64,000 nt of DNA, from the NCBI GenBank assembly GCA_032173965.1, contig JAVUNC010000004.1:1130501-1194500 (forward strand), read 5' to 3'. The stretch comes from Sitta carolinensis (Eukaryota; Chordata; Aves; Passeriformes; Sittidae). The notes under the pieces are model-generated. The model saw only the letters and a list, made by a program, of their open reading frames with translations. It was not told the DNA's origin and made no database searches. Numbering within the stretch: the stretch's first letter is position 1; the number at the start of each line of letters is the position of its first letter. Made by a program: the position numbers and the translations under genes. Shown here one piece after another: positions 1 through 11,710 of this stretch.

Positions 1-840
1 TTTTAATGGGTTGGTTTGGGGGTCGGGAAGCTGGAAATTCCCTGGAATGAGGTGGGAAATGAGAATTCCAGGGGGTGGAATTCCTGGGTTTTTTTAATGG
101 GTTGGTTTGGGGTTGGGAATCATTTGGGAATGGGAATTCCGGTGGAGAATTCCCTGGGTTTTTAATGGGTTGGGTGGAGGTTGGGAATCGTTTGGGAATT
201 CCCAGGAAAAGCGCAAGGAGTGGGAGTTACAGCATGGAATTCCCAATTTTTTAAGGGTTAGTTTTGGGTTGAGAATTGTTTTGGGAATGGGGGGCATTTT
301 GGAATTCCCAAGAAACACCCAAGGAATGGGAATTCCGGCGCAGAATTCCCGGGGTTTTTTAATGGGTTGGTTTGGGGTTGGGAAGCGGTTTTGGAATGGG
401 AGACATTTGGGAATTCCCAAGAAAAACCCAAGGAATGGGAATTCCAGATTTTTTATGGGTTAGTTTGGGTTGGGAATTGGGAATTCCAGTGTGGAATTCC
501 CGGGTTTTTAATGGGTTGGTTTGGGCGTTGGGCAGCATTTTGGGAATTCTCAGGAAAAACCCAAGGAATGAGAATTACAGGATGGAATTCCCAATTTTTT
601 ATGGGTTAGTTGGGAATCATTTGGGAATGGGGGACATTTGGGAATTCCCAGGAAAAGCACAAGGAACGGGAATTATGGGATTTAATTCCCAATTTTTTAT
701 GGGTTTTTTTGGGGGTTGGGAATAGTTTTAGGAATGGGAATTCCGGGATGGAATTCCCGATTTTTTTATGGGTTGGTTTGGATTGGGAATTGTTTGGGAA
801 TTGGGAACTGGGGACCCGTGAGGAAGGGATTTGGAAATTC
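1..840. repeat. About 100-base GGGAATTCC array (POMC intron 2)
   Basis: Nine or ten imperfect units with TTTTTAATGGGTTGGTTTGG and CCCAAGGAATGGGAATTCC. No coding signal seen. Confidence 0.8.
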
Positions 841-1640
841 CAAAATTTAGGATTTTTTTTATATTTTTGGGATTTTTAGGATTTGATCCCCAAAAAATCT
901 CTGGGAAAATTCCCATTCCCAAATCCCATTTGTACCTGGGATCTTTGGGATTTGATCCCAAAAAAATTTTGGGATTTGATCCCCAAAAATTTTGTGGATT
1001 TCTGAGATTTGATCCCCTCAAAAGTTTTTTTTTTGGGTTTTTTTTTGATTTTTAGGATTTGATCCCAAAAAATTTTGGGGATTTTTGGAATTTATTCCAA
1101 AAAAATTGGGGGATTTTTGGGATTTGATCCCCAAAAATTTGGGGACTTTTGGGATTTGAGCTTCTAAAATTTTTTTGGATTTTGGGGATTTGACCCCCCA
1201 AGATTTTGGGGATTTATGGGATTTGAGCCCCAAAAATTTTGGGATTTTTGGGACTTTTGAGATTTGATCCCCTCAAAAGATTTTTTTTGTGTGATTTTTG
1301 GGATTCAATCCCCCCCAAGATTTGGGATGTTTGGGATTTGATCCTCAAAATTTTTGTGGATTCTGGGGGATTTTTGGGATTTGAACCCCAATTTTTTTTT
1401 TATTTGATCCCCAAAATTTTTGGGGATTTTTGGGATTTGACCCCAAAAAATTTTCTTGATTTCGAGGATTTTTGGGATTCAAACACCAAAAATGTTTGGG
1501 ATTTGATCTGGAAAAATTTTGGGGATTTTTGGTACTTTCAAGATTTGATTCCTCACAAAAATTTCTTGGGATTCTGGGGATTTGATGCCAGTAATTTTGG
1601 GATTTGATCTTCCAGAATTTTGGGGGTTCTTTGGGATTGG
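840..1640. repeat. GGGATTTGATCCCCAAAAATTT array
   Basis: Units of about 40-60 bases, GGGATTTTTGGGATTTGATC then CCCAAAAATTTT, reaching the POMC exon 2 donor. Confidence 0.8.
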
Positions 1641-1646
1641 ATTTAC

Positions 1647-1766
1647 CAGAATTCCGGCCTCGCTGCCGAGCTCCCGGCACTCGGAATTCTCCCGGCACGG
1701 ATCGGAAGCTCCCACGGAATTCCAAAGGATCAACCCCAAAACCACGGCGAGAATTCCCGAACCCAT
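1647..1766 (-). CDS. POMC: POMC exon 2 coding part: signal peptide and first residues of N-POMC (partial gene)
   Basis: Pro-opiomelanocortin is the secreted precursor of ACTH, MSHs and beta-endorphin. The minus-strand ATG at 1766 opens 40 codons that end exactly at a GTAAAT donor (phase 0). The first about 20 residues (MGSGILAVVLGLILWNSVGA) form a clear signal peptide with cleavage near GAS. The next part, DPCRENSECRELGSEAGIL, repeats the spacing of vertebrate N-POMC (Cys, five residues, Cys, two, Leu, two, Glu, two, Leu), and human exon 2 also stops after an 18-residue N-POMC segment ending in Leu-Leu. The main coding exon 3 (ACTH, MSH, endorphin) is not in the window and should lie left of base 1. 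Identification rests on this short match plus the two-exon layout with a TATA promoter. The alternative is another small secreted Cys-rich precursor. Confidence 0.82.
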
Positions 1767-1797
1767 CCCGGCCGGAAAAACGGGATCGCAGCGGGAG
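1767..1797 (-). other. POMC: POMC exon 2 5' untranslated part and acceptor
   Basis: The exon starts at 1797 after a pyrimidine-rich tract ending TTTTCCCACAG on the minus strand and runs 31 bases to the ATG. It is GC-rich single-copy sequence inside repeat fields. Confidence 0.75.
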
Positions 1798-1849
1798 CTG
1801 TGGGAAAAAAAATCACGGGAAAAAAAAATTAAAAAGGAATGGTTATCAG

Positions 1850-4800
1850 GGTCAGGAAATTCCCGAATTTCTTTTCATTTTCCCGTGCCTCAGTTTCCCT
1901 CGGGAAAAATCCCTCCCCTTTTCCAGGATCAGGATCATTTCCCATGGAAAAAATCCCAATTTTCCCCAATCTGGGAATGTCCAGATGGGATTTTTTTCCC
2001 ATTTTAATTTTTTTTTAGGGATTCCTTTCCCGTGCCTCAGTTTCCCTCAGGAAAAATCCTATATTTTCTGGGATCGGGTTCAGTTTCCCATTAAAATCCC
2101 AATTTTCCCGGATCTGGGAATGCCCAGGAGGGAAGTTGATCCTGAATTTTGGAGGGGAAAAGAGGCGGATCCAGGAATTTCCTCCCATTTTCCGTGCCTC
2201 AGTTTCCCTTGGGAAAATCTCCGAAATTCTCCACGAGGGAAACTGAGGCAGGGAAAAGGAAGAGGGAAAAATTCCCTCCTGGGCATTCCCGGATCGGGGA
2301 AAATCGGGAATTTTAATGAGAAAATGATCCCAATCCCGGAAATTCAAAGGAATTTTTCCCGAGGGAAACTGAGGCACGGGAAAATGGGAGGGAATTCCTG
2401 GATCCGCCTCCTTTCCCCTCCAACATTTGGGATCAAATTCCCTCCTGGACATTCCCAGGTCCGGAAAATTCCCGCGCCTCAGTTTCCCTCAGGAAAAATC
2501 CCTCCCATTTCCCGGGATCGGGATCAGATTCCTATGAAAATTCCGATTTTCTCCAATCCGGGAATGTCCAGGAGGGATTTTTTTTTCCCCATTTTAATTT
2601 TTTCAGGAATTCCCTTTCCTGTGCCTCAGTTTCCCTCGGGAAAAATCCCTCCCGTTTTCCGGGAGTGGGCAATTGGGAACATTTTCCCACAATTCCCATT
2701 TTTCCCAGACATTCCCAGATTGGGGAAAATTGGGATTTTTTCCATGGGAAATGATCCTGATCCTGGAAAAATGGGAGGGATTTTTCTCGAGGGAAACTGA
2801 GGCACGGGATTTTCCCGGATCTGGGAATGCCCAGGAGGGAATTTTATCCCAAATTTTGGATGGGAGAAAGAGGCACATCCAGGAATTCCCATCCCATTTT
2901 CTCGTGCCTCAGTTTCCCTGTAGAAAAATCCCTCCGAATTTCTGGGATCGGGATCATTTTCCCATTAAAATTCCCGATTTTCCCAGATCTGGGAATGCAC
3001 AGGAAGGAATTCGATCCCAATTTTCAGAGGGGAAAAGAGAGGGATGCAGGAATTCCCTCCCATTTTTCCGTGCCTCAGTTTCCTTCGGGAAAAACCCCTC
3101 CCATTTCCCGGGATCGGGATCAGATTCCTATGAAAATTCCCGATTTTCCCCAATCCGGGAATGTCCAGGAGGGATTTTTTTTTTCCCCATTTTAATTTTT
3201 TCAGGAATTCCCTTTCCTGTGCCTCAGTTTCCCTCGGGAAAAATCCCTCCCGTTTTCCGGGATTGGGCAATTGGGAACATTTTCCCACAATTCCCATTTT
3301 TCCCAGACATTCCCAGATTGGGGAAAATTGGGATTTTTTAATGGGAAAATGATCCCGGTCCTGGAAAGTGGGAGGGATTTTTTTCCCAAGGAAAACTGAG
3401 GCACAGGAAAGGAATCCCTTAAAAAAAATAAAATTGGGAAAAAAATCCCATCTGAACATTCCCAGATCCGGGAAAATTGGGATTTTTTCCATGGGAAATG
3501 ATCCTGATCCTGGAAAAATGGGAGGGATTTTTCCCGAGGGAAACTGAGGCACGGGATTTTCCTGGATCTGGGAATGCCCAGGAGGGAATTTGATCCCAGA
3601 TTTTGGAGGGGAAAGGAGGCGGATCCAGGAATCCTCTCCCATTTTCCCGTGCCTCAGTTTCCCTCGGGAAAAATCCCTCCCCTTTTCCGGGATCAGGATC
3701 ATTTTCCCATTAAAATTCCCAAATTTTGTGAATCTGGGAATGTCCAGATGGGATTTTTTCCCCATTTTAATTTTTTTTTAGGGATTCCTTTCCTGTGCCT
3801 CAGTTTCCCTCTGAAAAAATCCCTCCAGTTTTCCAGGATTGGGATCATTTCCCATGGAAAAAATCCCGATTTTCCCCGATCTGGGAATGCCCAGGAGGGA
3901 ATTTGATCCCGGATTTTGGAGGGGAAAGGAGGTGGATCCAGTAATTCCCTCCCATTTTCCCGTGCCTCATTTTCCCTCGGGAAAATTTCCACATTTTTCA
4001 GGACTGAATCAACCTTCCCATTGAAATTCCCGATTTTCCCTATCCGGGAATGCCCAGGAGGGAATTTTTCCCTCTTCCTTTCCCTGCCTCAGTTTCCTTT
4101 GGGAAAAATTTCGGAGGAGATTTTCAGAGGGAAACTGAGGCACGGGAAAGTGGGAGGGGGAAAATTCCCTCCTGGGCATTCCCAGATCGGGAAAATCGGG
4201 AATTTCAATGGGAAAATGATCCCAGTCCCGGAAATTCTGAGGGAATTTTCGCTCTGGAAACTGAGGCACGGGAAAATGGAAGGGAATTCCTGGATCCGCC
4301 TTTTTTTTTGCTCAAAAAGTTGGGATCAAATTCCCTCCTGAGCATTCCCAGATCCGGGAAAATCGGGAATTTCAATGGGAAAACGATCCCGGTCCCGGAA
4401 AACGGGAGGGATTGTTCCAGAGGGAAACTGAGGCACGGGAAAGGGAATTCCTGAAAAAATTAAAAAATCGGGAAAATTCCCTCCTGGGCATTCCCGGATC
4501 CAGGAAAATTGGGAATTTTAATGGGAAAATTGATTTCAATCCCGGAAAATGTGGAATTTTTCCCGAGGGAAACTGAGGCATGGGAAATTGGGAGGGAATT
4601 CCTGGATCCACCTCCTTTCCCCTCCGAAATTCGGGATCAAATTCCGTCCTGGGCATTCCCAGACCCGGGAAACATCCCGTGCCTCAGTTTCCCTCGGGAA
4701 AAATCCCTCCCGTTTTCCAGGACCGGGATCATTTTCCCATTGAAATTCCCGATTTTCCCGGATCTGGGAATGCCCAGGAGGGAATTTTTTCCCCCATTTT

Positions 4801-4900
4801 AATTTTTTTTTTTAGGGATTCCTTTGTCTGCCTCAATTTCCCCTCTGGAAAAACCCCTCCCGTTTTCCATGATCGGGATAATTCCCCCTTAATTCCCTGG
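1850..4900. repeat. Two-orientation repeat field with CCTCAGTTTCCC core (POMC intron 1)
   Basis: Units of about 130 bases contain GTGCCTCAGTTTCCCTCGGG. I count about 14 in plus and 9 in minus orientation, mixed. Flanks share GGGAATGCCCAGGAGGGAAT and CCCATTTTAATTTTTT. Confidence 0.85.
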
Positions 4901-5268
4901 AAAGTTCCCATTTTTTTATCCCAAGGCTGGGAAATCATGGGAAAACCCGGGATTGGGATTTTTCCCCGGTGGATCCTGAATGGAACAAAATCCCCTGGGT
5001 TGGGGGGGGGTGGGGGGAAACGGGAAAAAAACCGGGAAAAACATCAGAAAAAAAAATCGGGATAAACCCGAGAGCGCCAGAAAATCCCGGATCCGCAATT
5101 CCCGAAGATTCACCCCTAAAATTCCCGGGAATTCAGATTTTTAAATTAATTTTAAACCGGGAAAAATCCATGAAAAAAAAAATCCCTTTTTTTTTTATTT
5201 TTTCCCCTCCCCGCGGCAAAAATCTGGGATTTTCAGCGGGAAAATTTGGGGATTTTTGTGGGATTTAC

Positions 5269-5338
5269 CTGGGAATGGGATCCCGGCTGCACCTTCCGGT
5301 TTTTTTGGGATTTCCCGGAGCGTTTCCAGGGCGGCTCT
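5269..5338 (-). other. POMC: POMC non-coding exon 1 (predicted)
   Basis: On the minus strand a TATA box is followed about 25-30 bases later by roughly 70 bases of single-copy GC-rich DNA that end in CATTCCCAG with the donor GTAAATCC at 5268. There is no ATG in it. A short untranslated first exon is the usual POMC arrangement. The transcription start at about 5338 is estimated from TATA spacing, not seen. Confidence 0.65.
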
Positions 5339-5360
5339 GGCTCCGGCGGGCGCTTCCGGG

Positions 5361-5370
5361 GTTTTTATAT
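5361..5370 (-). promoter_or_regulatory. TATA box of the POMC promoter
   Basis: The minus strand reads GGGATATAAAAACCCC, a near-consensus TATA box in a GC-rich stretch (about 5340-5520) that differs from the repeats on both sides. It points leftwards to predicted exon 1. POMC genes are TATA-driven, which supports the gene call. Confidence 0.7.
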
Positions 5371-5525
5371 CCCGGGGGAAGGAGGAGCCCGGGGGAAAAA
5401 ACCGGGATCGATCCCGGCGGGAACAAAGAGCGGGATTAGCGCCGGCGGGAAAAGGGATTGGGGGAAAAAAAAAACCCGGGATTTGGGGTGGGGAGGGGCC
5501 GGAGCGAGGACAGAAATCCCAAATC
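5371..5525 (-). promoter_or_regulatory. GC-rich upstream region of POMC
   Basis: Single-copy GC-rich DNA directly upstream of the TATA box, containing CGGGATCGATCCCGG (5401-5415, a palindrome) and GGCGGGAA motifs. No specific pituitary factor site can be named with confidence. Confidence 0.4.
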
Positions 5526-6400
5526 CCAAATCCTGAATCCCAAATGTAGCCCCAAATTGATCCCAAATCCAGCCCAAGTCCCGAATCCAGTCCAAATTTA
5601 TCCCAAACTGATCCCAAATCCCAGATCCTAAATCCAGCCTCAATTGATCCCAAATTCACCTCAAATTTATCCCAAACTCATCCCAAATCCCAAATCCTAA
5701 ATCCAGCCCAAATCCCAAATCCAGTCCATTTATCCCAAATCCCAAACAGATCCCAAATCCCAAATCCAGTTCAAATCCTAAATCCAGCCCAAAATGATCC
5801 CAGATCCCAAACTCAGCCCAAATCTTAAATCCCAAATCCAGCCCAAGTCCCAAATCCCAGACCCCAGATCCCAAACCCATCCCGAATTTATCCCAATTCT
5901 TCCCCAAACCCCGATCCCAAATCCCAAATCCATCCCACATCGAGCCCAAATCCTTTCCAAATTGATCCCAAATCCCAAACCCCAAACCCCAAGTCCCTCC
6001 CAAATTTTTCCCGAATCCCAAACCCCAGTTCCCAAATCCAAATCCCAAATCCTTCCCAAATTTATCCCAATCCCATCCCAAATCCCAACCAATCCCAAAT
6101 CCATGCCGAATTTATCCCAAATCCCAGATCCCAAATCCACTCCAAATTTATCCCAACTTTATCCAAATCCCAAATCCACCCCAAATCCCAAATTTATCCC
6201 AAATCCATCCCAAACCCCAAATCGACCCCAAGTTTATCCCAAATTTATCCAATCCCCAAATCCCAAATTTATCCCAAATCCAAATCCATCCCAAATTAAT
6301 CCAAATCCCAAATCATTTCCAAATCCCAAACCCCAAATTTTTCCCGAATCCCAAATTTATCCCGAATTTTTCCCAATTTTTTTCCCAAAATTACCCCAAT
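5510..6400. repeat. CCCAAATCC array
   Basis: Short degenerate units (AAATCCCAAATCC, TTTATCCCAAATCC) upstream of the POMC promoter; no gene. Confidence 0.8.
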
Positions 6401-6669
6401 TCCCCTCCCTTGTCCTTTTTTTTGGGGGGGATTTTCCCGGAGTTGTTTTTTGGGAATTTCTGCTCCCGACTTTTTTTTTGGGATAATCCCAACATTTTTT
6501 AAGGTGTGGGATTAAATTCCCATAAAAAAATCCGGGAATTTCCCCCCCAAATTTTGGCTTTTCCCGGAATTTTTGCTGGGTTTGGAAAATCCCGGTTTCT
6601 ATCCCTAAAAAAATTGGTGGAAATCTTGGAATTGTGGGGGTTTTTTAAAGGGTCGGGAATTTTGGGATT

Positions 6670-8830
6670 TAAGGGGAAAATGGGAGAGAAATGGGGAAAA
6701 ATGGGGAAAATGGGGAAAAATGGGAAAAAATTGGGAAAACATTTGGCAAAAATTGGAGGAAATGTGGGAAAAAGCTGGGAAAAAAGCGAGGAAAAAAATG
6801 GGGAAAAAAATTGGGAAAAAACGGGGAAAAAAAACCTGGGGAAAATGGGGGGAAAAAACTGGGGAAAAAAACCAGGAAAAATTGGGAAAAAAATAGGGGA
6901 AAATGGGAAAAAAAATCAGGAAAAAAATGGGAAAAAATCAGGAAAAAAATGGGAAAAAGAAAAAACAGGAGAAAAGGGAAAAAAGGAGAAAAATGGGAAA
7001 AAAAGTCAGGAAAAAATGTGAAAATGGAGAAAAAATGGGAAAAATAGGGAAAAAATGGGAAAAATTGGGAAAAACATCAGGAAAAAAATGGGAAAAAATT
7101 GGGAAAAATGATAAAAAATGGGGGAAAAAACCAGGAGAAAAACCCGGGAGAAAAATAGGAAAAAATGGGGAAAAAATGGGGAAAAATCAGGGGAAAAATC
7201 AGGGGAAAAATCAGGGGAAAATGGGAAAAAACCAGGAAAAAAAAATGGAAAAAATGGGAAAAAAATAGGAAAAAAATGGGGGGAAATTGGGAAAGCTGGG
7301 AAAACTGGGAAAGTGGGAAAAGCTGGAAAAGCAGGGGGGGCCGAACTTTGGATTTTGCCGGCTCGGGTTCCTCTCGCGCGTCATCCCTGCCCTTTCCCGG
7401 TTTTTTTTTTTGGGATCGCACCTGGATGTGAAGGAGGCGCGGGTGGAAATCGCGGCCGGGCTCAAATCCCCAAAGCCGAGGAAAAAGGGGAAAAAAATAA
7501 AAATCCCATTTTTTGGGGGGGCTTTGTTGGGGGTTCGAGGCGGGGTTGGATTTTTCCGAAGGTTTTTCCAAAGGTTTTGAGAGATCGGGGGTTGGGGAGG
7601 GTGAGAAATTGGGGGAAAGGGGAAAAAAATAGGGAAAAATGGGGATAAAATGGAAAAAAAACGGGGGGAAATGGGGATAAAATGGGGAAAATGGAAAAGG
7701 AAAATGGGAAATAAAAAATGGAAAAATGAAATGGGAAAAAATGGGAAAAAAAGGAAAAAATGGAAAAAAAGGTAAAAATGGAAAAATGAAAAAGGGAAAA
7801 AATGGAAAAAAATGGGAATAAAAAGGGAAAAAATGGGAAAAAAAGAGAAAAATGGGAAAAAGGGAAAAATGGGAAAAAAACAGGGAAAAAATGGGGGAAA
7901 AATGGGGAAAATGGACAAAGGAAAAAAGGGAGAAAGGGAAAAATGGGAAAAACGGAAAATGGAAATGGAAAAAGGAAAAATGGAGAGAAAACAGAAAAAA
8001 TGGGGGGAAAATGGGGATAAAATGGGGAAAAATGGGGAAAAACTCATGAAAAAAATTTGGAAAAAAAATTGGGAAAAAAAAATGGGGGGAAATTGGGAAA
8101 AAGAAAGGGAAAAAATGGGGGGAAAATGGGAAAAAATGTGGGGAAATGGGAAAAAAAAATAGGAAAATTTTTGGAAAAAATCATTTAAAAATGGGAAAAA
8201 AATGGGGGGGAATGGGGGAAAATGGGGAAAACTGGGAAAAAAATGAAGATAAAAGGGAGAAAAATGGGGAAAACTGGGGAAAAATAGGAAAATTTTTGGA
8301 AAAAACCATGAAAAAAATTGGGGAAAATGGGCAAAAATGGGGAAAAACTGGGGGAAAAACTGGGGATAAAATGGGAAAAATTTGGGGGAAAATGGGGGGG
8401 AAATGGGGAAAAAGAGGGAAAAAATAGAAAAAATGGGGGAAAAAAGGGGAAAAATCAGGAAAAAAAATGGGGGAAAATGGGGAAAAGCTGGAGAAAAATG
8501 GGAATAAAATGGGGAAAATCAGGAAAATTTTGGGAAAAACCAGGAAATAATTGGGGAAAATGGGGAAAAATTGGGAAAAGCTGGGAAGAAAACAGGAAAA
8601 AATTGAAAAAAAAACCTGGGAAAAAATGGGGGAAAATGGGGAAAACCAGGAAAAAGAATTGGGAAAAGCTGGGGAAAAAAACCAGGAAAAATTGAAAAAA
8701 AAAAAAAAAAAAAAACACCACAGGTAAAAATGGGGGAAAATGGGAATAAAATGGGGAAAAAATGGGAGAAATCAGGAAAAAATTGGGAATAAAAAAATGG
8801 GGAAAAAATAGGAAAATGGAAAAAACAATT
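6670..8830. repeat. Purine-strand GGGAAAAAATGGGGAAAA arrays
   Basis: Plus strand nearly free of C over 6670-7330 and 7600-8830, interrupted by a GC-rich island at 7325-7600. Open frames rich in Lys, Gly and Glu here are composition artefacts. Confidence 0.85.
7325..7600. other. Unexplained GC-rich single-copy island
   Basis: About 270 bases of balanced composition between two purine arrays. On the minus strand CACATCCAG/GTGCGA could be a donor, but no protein family is recognised in any frame. Confidence 0.35.
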
Positions 8831-9270
8831 CCTGCCTGAATCCCTCCCAAATTCTGTGGGATTTTTGGGAATTTTTCAGGAATTTTTGTGGGGTTTGAGG
8901 TTTTTTTCAGGATTTGAGTTTTTTTAGGAAGGGATTTGGATTTTTTTTGGGATTTGAAGCTTTTTTTTTTTTTTTTCCTGGGATTTTGTGGGTTTGGGAT
9001 TCTTTTGGGATCACTGGGGGTATCCCAGGAATTCCTGCCCCAAACCCGGTTTTTCCTGGGGAATTCCCAAAATTCCCACCCGGGATTGGATCCAACCCCA
9101 TCCCGACTCCTCCTTGAGAAGGAATTTTGGGAATTAATTTTGGGAATTTTCGGGGAATTTTGGCGTTTCCCTTCCCTTTTCCACCCCCAAATTCCATAAA
9201 AAAACCCCTCGGGATGGATCCTGAGCGTCCCAAATCCCCAAAATCCCGGAATTCTTTGGGATTTGTGGAT
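8825..9270 (+). repeat. Dispersed about 430-base repeat, copy 1
   Basis: Shares a conserved body (CCCGGTTTTTCC, GGAATTCCCAAAATTCCC, CTCCTTGAGAAGGAATTTTG, ATGGATCCTGAG) with copies near 21.8-22.45 and 26.16-27.02 kb. No coding capacity or terminal repeats seen. Confidence 0.7.
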
Positions 9271-9369
9271 TTTAAATCCCATCCCAAATTTCCTTGGATA
9301 TTCCCAAGGATTTTCTGGGAATTCCAGCCCAGCCCCTCCCCCACCCTCCCAGCTGGAATTCCTGACTAA

Positions 9370-11620
9370 AATCCCAAAATCCCAAAATTTTCCCCTTTTC
9401 CCATCCCTGCCTCCCCCCTCCCATCCTTTTCCCCAATTCTCCCTCTCCTGGAAAATCCCAAATTTCCGGGGGTTCCCTTCCCTTCTCCATCCTCTCCACC
9501 CTCCCACATTCCCAAAAAACCCCAAACCAAATCCCAGGGCAATCCTGAAATTCCCAATCCCAATTTTCCCCTTTTCCCCAAACCCCAATTCCCCCTTTCC
9601 CCATATCCCAAATCCCAATTTTCCCCTTTCCCCCAAAATCCTAATTTCCCCTAAATCCCAAATCCCAATTTTCCCCTTTTTCCTAATCCCTCAATCCCAT
9701 TTCCAATTTCCCTTTTCCTTAAATCCCAATTTCCCCTTTTCCCTCAACCCCAATTTTCCCTATTTTCCCCAAAATCTTAATTTCCCTTAAATCCCAAATC
9801 CCAATTCCCCTTTTTCCTAAATCCCTCAATCCCAAATCCCAATTCCAATTTCCCTTTTTCCCTAAATCCCAATTTCCCTCTTTCCCCAAAATCCTCATCC
9901 CCCCTAAATACCAAATCCCAATTTCCCCTTTTCCCTAAATCCCATTTTCCCCTTTTCTTCTTTCCCTCAATCCCAAACCCCAATCCCCAATTTCCCCTTT
10001 TCCCCAAATCCCAATTTCCCCAAACCCCAAATCCCAATTTCCCCAAATCCCAATTTCCCTTATCCCTCAATCCCAAATTCCCCTTCCCCCAAATCCCAAT
10101 TTCTCCCAACCCAAATCCCCTTTTCCCCAATCCCCAAATCCCAAATCCCCTTCCCCCAAATCCCAATCCCCTTTTCCCCCAAATCCAATTCCCCCTTTTC
10201 CCAAACCCAATCCCCCTTTCCCCTAAATCCCTCAATCCCAATTTCCCCTTTTCCCCAAACCCAAATCCCAATTTCCCCAAATCCCAATTTCCCCTTTCCA
10301 CTTTTCCCAAATCCCCAACCCCAAATCCCATTTCCCCTTTTCCCCCAAATCCCAATTTCTCTTTTCCCCTCAATCCCAGATCCCAATTCCCCCTTTCCCC
10401 AAATCCCTATTTCCCCTTTTCCCACAAATCCCAATTTCCCCAATCCCAATTTCCCTTTTCCCGAATCCCAATTTCCCCATTCCGCCTTTTCCCTAAATCC
10501 CCAAATCCCATTTCCCCTTTTCCCCCAAATCCCAATTTCCCCAAATCCCAATTTCCCCTTTCCACTTTTCCAATCCCAAATCCCCCTTTTCCCCAAATCC
10601 CAATTTCCCCTTTTCCCCCAAATCCCAAAGTTCCCAATTTCCCCAATTCCCAAACCCCAATTTCCCATTCCCCTTTCCCCAAATCCCAATTCCCATTTCC
10701 CTTTCCCCAATCCAAATCCCAATTTTTCCCTTTTCCCTCCCTCAATCCCAATTTCCTTTTCCTATTCCCCATTTTCCCTAATTTCCCTTTCTAATCCCAA
10801 TTTCCTTTTCCCCATTTTCCCAAACCCCAATCCCAATTTCCCCAATCCTAAATCCCAATTCTCCAATCTTCTCCCAAACCCCAAATCCCATTTCCCAACC
10901 TAAATCCCATTTCTCCCATCCAACCCAAATCCTTTTCCCCATTCCCATGTTTTCCCCTCTCTTTTTTCCCATGTTTCCCCATTTTTTTCCTGTTTTTTTC
11001 TTGTTTCTCCCATTTTTTTCTGGTTTTTTTTTTTTTCCCATTTTCTCTGTTTTTTTTCCCATTTTTTCCCTGTTTTTTTTCCCCATTTTTCCCGGTTTTT
11101 TCCCCATTTTCCCCTGTTTTTATTTTTCCTATTTTTTCTCTGTTTTTCTCTGGTTTTTTCCCTGTTTTTTCCCCCATTTTTCCCTGGTTTTTTTCCCCCA
11201 TTTTTTTCCTGTTTTCCCCATTTTTTCCCTGTTTTTATCCCCCTTTTTTCCCGTTTTTTTTTCCCCCATTTTTTCCCCCTGATTTTTCCCCATTTTTCTC
11301 TGTTTTTTCCCATTTTTCCCCCTGTTTTCCCCCATTTTTCTCTGTTTTTTTCCCATTTTTTCCGTTTTTCCCCCATTTTTCTCTGTTTTTTTTCCCATTT
11401 TTTCCCCATTTTCCCCCTGTTTTTTCCCATTTTTTCCCTGTTTTTTTTCCCCATTTTTTTTCTGGTTTTTTTTCCCCATTTTCCCCTGTTTTTCCCCCCA
11501 TTTTTTCCCCATTTTTCCCCGGTTTTTCCCTGTTTTTCCCCCCATTTTCCCTCTGTTTTCCCCCCCATTTTCCCCCCATATTCCCCCGGTTTTTTCCCAT
11601 TTTTTTCCCGGTTTTTTTTC
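9370..11620. repeat. Pyrimidine-strand CCCAAATCCCAATTTCCCC and TTTTCCCC arrays
   Basis: 9370-10935 is built of AAATCCCAATTTCCCCTTTT units. 10935-11620 is almost pure T/C (CATTTTTTCCCTGTTTTT), the complement type of the array at 6.7-8.8 kb. Confidence 0.85.
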
Positions 11621-11710
11621 CCGATCTTTCCCCGCCTCTGACGCCAGCGCTCCCCCCGCTCTCCCGCCTTTTCTGGTCTCCATTTTTTTCCTCCCTTTTT
11701 TCCCGAGAAG
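11620..11710. other. Small single-copy island
   Basis: GC-rich, not repeated elsewhere in the window, at the switch from a pyrimidine-rich to a purine-rich plus strand. No recognised product. Confidence 0.3.

Noticed and set aside
1767..1800. POMC start further upstream
   Set aside because: No other ATG in the short exon before 1766; the signal peptide begins there.
11620..11710. Possible exon of clusterin, the mammalian neighbour of GULO
   Set aside because: No frame resembles clusterin, and POMC occupies the next gene position.
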